From: Nocardia sp.
GTDB taxonomy: Bacteria > Actinomycetota > Actinomycetes > Mycobacteriales > Mycobacteriaceae
NCBI GenBank assembly: GCA_013361595.1
Contig: JABFXT010000325.1
Coordinates: 1-6,262 of the forward strand
DNA length: 6,262 nt
Reading direction: 5' to 3'
Under the pieces are notes generated by a model. The model was not told the origin of the DNA, searched no databases, and worked only from the letters and a program-made list of their open reading frames with translations. Of the stretch, positions 3,738 through 6,262 are shown one piece after another. The position numbers and the translations under genes were made by a program. The number at the start of each line of letters is the position of its first letter. Position 1 is the stretch's first letter.

Positions 3738-4910
3738 ATGCAGAACCGCACCGTTCTCGTCTCCGGCGCGAGCATCGCCGGTCCCGCTGTCGCGTACTGG
3801 CTCGACCACTACGGATTCGACGTCACCGTGGTCGAGCGGGCACCGGCCCTGCGGCCGGGCGGCCAGGCCGTCGACTTCAAGGGATCCGTACAGCGCACGG
3901 TGCTCGAGCGGATGGGTATCCACGAGGAGATCCAGCGGCGCAGCACCGGCGCCACCGATATGGTCTTCGTCGATGCCGGCGGGCAGGAGAAAGCCCGGAT
4001 ATCCGGCGATTTCTCCGGCGGCGATGTGGAGATCCTGCGAGGCGACCTCGCCGCGATCCTCTACGGGCTCACGGCCCGGCGCTGCACCTATCTGTTCGGC
4101 GATTCGATCAGCGCACTGCGCGATACCGGCGACGGTGTCGAGGTCGAATTCGAACACGCTCCGGCACGCCGGTTCGACCTGGTGATCGGTGCGGACGGGA
4201 TCCATTCGCGGGTGCGCCGGCTGGCATTCGGGCCGGAAGCGGAATTCGTCCGGCACCGCGGCTACTACTACGCCGTCGCCGGCGAACCCCTCGCCGGGGA
4301 ACATACCGGTGGCCCGCGCCGCCGGACGTCACTGGCATACAGCGCACCGGGGCTGCTCGCCGTACGTGGTGGGCCGAAGGCCCAGCACATGTACATGTTC
4401 GCCGCGCCCGAAATCGGGTTCGCCGACGACACGGAGAAACGTCGCGTCCTGGTCGAGCGGTTCACCGGTATGGGTGGGGCGGTACCCGAGATGCTCGCCG
4501 AACTCGCGGAATACGACGATTTCTACCTGGACGCCCTTGCCCGGGTACGGATGTCCGGTTACGTTTCCGGCCGGGTTGCTCTCGTCGGCGACAGCGCCTA
4601 CGGGAACACGCTCGGCGGTTTCGGGACCGGCCTGGCGCTGATGGGGGCCTACGTGCTGGCCGGTGAACTGGCGCTCGCCGCGGGCGATCACACGGCCGCC
4701 TTCGCCCGCTACGACCAGATCATGCGTCGCTACGCGAAGCTCGGCGGGAGCAGCAGCCCGGGACCGTTCCTGGCCCCGAAAACGGCCTGGGGATTGCGAC
4801 TCCGCAACTGGTTCCTGGGTTCGCGGTGGTTCGTCATGATGGACAAATTCGCCGGTGACGCCAAAGACGATATCGAGCTGGCCGACTATGCCGGCGCGGT
4901 ATCGCGATAA
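3738..4910 (+). CDS. Class A FAD-dependent monooxygenase (TetX/PHBH-like fold)
   Basis: The product has 390 residues, the typical size of single-component flavoprotein hydroxylases that use NAD(P)H and O2 to hydroxylate an organic substrate in the cytoplasm. The FAD-binding Rossmann start is VLVSGASIAGP (about 6-16), with Ser in place of the middle glycine, and Glu33 at the end of the second strand. A GGQAVDFKGS segment (41-50) and LRGDLAAIL (100-108) align by eye with equivalent parts of the tetracycline-inactivating TetX. The DG motif is DLVIGADGIHSRVR (147-160) and the FAD-ribityl GD motif begins at Gly284-Asp285. The last 45 residues are rich in aromatic and basic residues. There is no signal peptide. 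It is the sole gene under the divergent TetR regulator, which suggests inducible modification of an antibiotic, aromatic or other xenobiotic. Substrate cannot be read from sequence. The alternative start at 3726 would add four residues. Confidence 0.92.
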   Translation: MQNRTVLVSGASIAGPAVAYWLDHYGFDVTVVERAPALRPGGQAVDFKGSVQRTVLERMGIHEEIQRRSTGATDMVFVDAGGQEKARISGDFSGGDVEILRGDLAAILYGLTARRCTYLFGDSISALRDTGDGVEVEFEHAPARRFDLVIGADGIHSRVRRLAFGPEAEFVRHRGYYYAVAGEPLAGEHTGGPRRRTSLAYSAPGLLAVRGGPKAQHMYMFAAPEIGFADDTEKRRVLVERFTGMGGAVPEMLAELAEYDDFYLDALARVRMSGYVSGRVALVGDSAYGNTLGGFGTGLALMGAYVLAGELALAAGDHTAAFARYDQIMRRYAKLGGSSSPGPFLAPKTAWGLRLRNWFLGSRWFVMMDKFAGDAKDDIELADYAGAVSR

Positions 4911-4983
4911 CAGCCGAAGCCCGGAACGAGCCCGGCCCGATCCATACCGAGGCACGCGGACACCACTCCGGAACAGGCCTGGA

Positions 4984-5808
4984 TCACCCGGCCGCCGCCC
5001 CGCGGATCCGCTCGGGGTGGCTGTAGATGTTCAGCGTCTGCCCCCGTACGAAACCCGCGAGGGTGAGACCGGATTCCTCGGCCAGATCGACCGCCAGCGA
5101 ACTGGGCGCCGAGACGGCGGCCAACACGGGAACACCGGCCAGCACCGCCTTCTGTACCAGCTCGAACGACGCGCGCCCGCTCACCACGAGCACGAGATCG
5201 GAACCCGGGATCCGGTTCTCGCGCAGCGCCCAGCCGACCACCTTGTCCACGGCATTGTGCCGGCCGATGTCCTCGCGTACCGCCAGGACTTCCCCGGCCG
5301 CGGTGAACAGGCCCGCCGCGTGCAGTCCGCCGGTGGCGTCGAACACCGACTGGTGGCTGCGCAGCCGATCCGGCAGCCCGGCCAGCAACTCGGCCTCGAG
5401 CAACGGTTCGGGCCGCGGCAGCGGGTACCGGGTGCGCATCCGGATCTCGTCCAGCGCGGTTCGCCCGCAGAGTCCACAGGCACCGGTGGTGAGGAACGGG
5501 CGGTCCGGCAGGACGATCGGGGCGTGCAGACCCACATCCAGCACGTTGTAGGTGTTGCGTCCCTCGTCGTCGGTACCGGCGCAATAGCGGGCGCTGTGGA
5601 TATCGGCGGCCCCGGCTATCAAGGTCTCAGCGAAGAGGAAACCGTGCACCAGGTCGATATCGTGTCCCGGCGTGCGCATGGTGACCGTCAGCGATTCGCC
5701 GCGGATCCGGATCTCCAGCGGTTCTTCGACAGCCAGGGTATCGGGACGGATGATTTCGCCGGACGGGGTGATGCGCCGCATCCGGCGGCGCGCGGTGACT
5801 CTGCTCAT
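4984..5808 (-). CDS. fdhD: Formate dehydrogenase accessory sulfurtransferase FdhD
   Basis: The 274-residue product is full length for FdhD. This cytoplasmic protein takes sulfur from a cysteine desulfurase and passes it to the molybdenum cofactor of formate dehydrogenase, which is inactive without the sulfido ligand. The diagnostic CGxCG motif is present as GACGLCGR with Cys111 and Cys114. Other family landmarks are VEEPLEIRI (about 27-35), HDIDLVHGFLFAE (49-61), HQSVFDATGGLHAAGLF (152-168), VREDIGRHNAVDKVVG (177-192), VVSGRASFELVQKA (208-221) and the C-terminal FVRGQTLNIYS. The ATG shares ATGA with the stop codon of fdhF, and no good ribosome site precedes it, so translation is probably coupled. 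It converges on the monooxygenase gene with 73 bp between them. Confidence 0.96.
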   Translation of the reverse strand: MSRVTARRRMRRITPSGEIIRPDTLAVEEPLEIRIRGESLTVTMRTPGHDIDLVHGFLFAETLIAGAADIHSARYCAGTDDEGRNTYNVLDVGLHAPIVLPDRPFLTTGACGLCGRTALDEIRMRTRYPLPRPEPLLEAELLAGLPDRLRSHQSVFDATGGLHAAGLFTAAGEVLAVREDIGRHNAVDKVVGWALRENRIPGSDLVLVVSGRASFELVQKAVLAGVPVLAAVSAPSSLAVDLAEESGLTLAGFVRGQTLNIYSHPERIRGAAAG

Positions 5809-6262
5809 CGCGTGCCGTGGGTATGGGGCTCGAGCCGGACGGTGACGGCTTTGGATACGGGGGTGTTCGATCGCGCCGCCACATGGTCGAGAGGTACCAG
5901 CGCGTTCGTCTCGGGGTAATAGGCGGCAGCGTTACCCCGGGGCGTCGAATAGGCCACCACCCGGAAACCCGTGACGCGACGGTCGATTCCGTCGGTCCAC
6001 TCGGACACCAGATCGACCAGGTCGCCGTCCCGGAAACCGAGTTCGGCGATATCCGCGGCATTCACCAGCACCACCCGGCGTCCGTGATGCACTCCGCGGT
6101 AGCGATCGTCGAGACCGTAGACGGTGGTGTTGTACTGGTCGTGGCTGCGCAGGGTCTGCAGGATCAGCCGTCCCGTCGGAACCGTGATCCAGCTCAGCTC
6201 GTTCACCGCGAAATTGGCCTTCCCGGTGGCGGTCCGGAACTCCCGGGCATCGCGCGGCGGAT
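5805..6262 (-). CDS. fdhF: Formate dehydrogenase/FdhF-YdeP-type molybdopterin oxidoreductase, C-terminal part (5' end outside window)
   Basis: The last 151 residues of a molybdenum enzyme are visible, from PPRDAREFRTATGKANF at the window edge to the stop at 5805-5807. They form the molybdopterin-dinucleotide binding domain: LILQTLRSHDQYNTTVYGLDDRYRG, with the conserved S-HDQ-N segment contacting the cofactor, then GRRVVLVNAADIAELGFRDGDLVDLVSE, AYYPETNALVPLDHVA and RSNTPVSKAVTVRLEP. These phrases fit the FdhF/YdeP family of about 760 residues, which oxidise formate or a related substrate. The frame continues beyond the edge; a GTG at 6206 is only an internal codon. The ATGA overlap with fdhD supports a formate dehydrogenase over other molybdoenzymes. 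Whether it carries the catalytic Cys/Sec or an FeS cluster cannot be seen here. Confidence 0.88.
   Translation of the reverse strand, partial: PPRDAREFRTATGKANFAVNELSWITVPTGRLILQTLRSHDQYNTTVYGLDDRYRGVHHGRRVVLVNAADIAELGFRDGDLVDLVSEWTDGIDRRVTGFRVVAYSTPRGNAAAYYPETNALVPLDHVAARSNTPVSKAVTVRLEPHTHGTR

Noticed and set aside
4939..4985. GATCCA/TGGATC inverted repeat between the monooxygenase and fdhD
   Set aside because: Six-base arms with a 35-base loop that overlap the fdhD stop codon; likely chance.

Overview
The window is GC-rich with strongly GC-biased third codon positions. It carries an actinobacterial IHF-type protein, a perfect match to the KstR sterol-regulon operator and an ECF41-type promoter. 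Together these point to a mycolic-acid-containing actinomycete such as Nocardia, Rhodococcus or a relative. The genus is an inference.

Layout. Positions 2-124 hold the last 40 codons of an unidentified plus-strand gene. A tandem array of about 23-bp units (151-290) separates it from a convergent carboxymuconolactone decarboxylase (CMD)/AhpD-like gene (272-841, minus), which has a promoter-like sequence matching the ECF41 sigma-factor consensus upstream. Next is a ketosteroid isomerase gene (1059-1436, minus) with all three catalytic residues, its own hairpin terminator and a KstR-type operator just upstream. A 454-bp intergenic stretch containing a long imperfect inverted repeat separates it from a divergent mIHF-like nucleoid protein gene (1891-2205, plus), which is followed by two hairpins. 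An NTF2-fold gene of unknown function (2391-2828, plus) comes next.

The second half holds two modules. One is a TetR regulator (2896-3630, minus) divergent from a class A FAD monooxygenase (3738-4910, plus). They share a 108-bp regulatory region with a 27-bp perfect palindrome just after the predicted monooxygenase start point, overlapping the regulator's own promoter. This looks like a ligand-induced detoxification or hydroxylation pair. The other is a minus-strand operon of formate dehydrogenase catalytic subunit (fdhF, partial, 5805-6262) and its sulfurtransferase maturation factor fdhD (4984-5808), joined by an ATGA stop/start overlap.

Apart from fdhF-fdhD and the TetR/monooxygenase pair, the genes look like independent transcription units. 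The first half is notable because neighbouring small genes seem wired to different global regulators: an ECF41 sigma factor for the CMD gene and KstR for the isomerase. I did not find a clearly new multi-gene system. The best leads are these regulatory assignments and the mIHF-like gene, which lacks its usual gmk neighbour.
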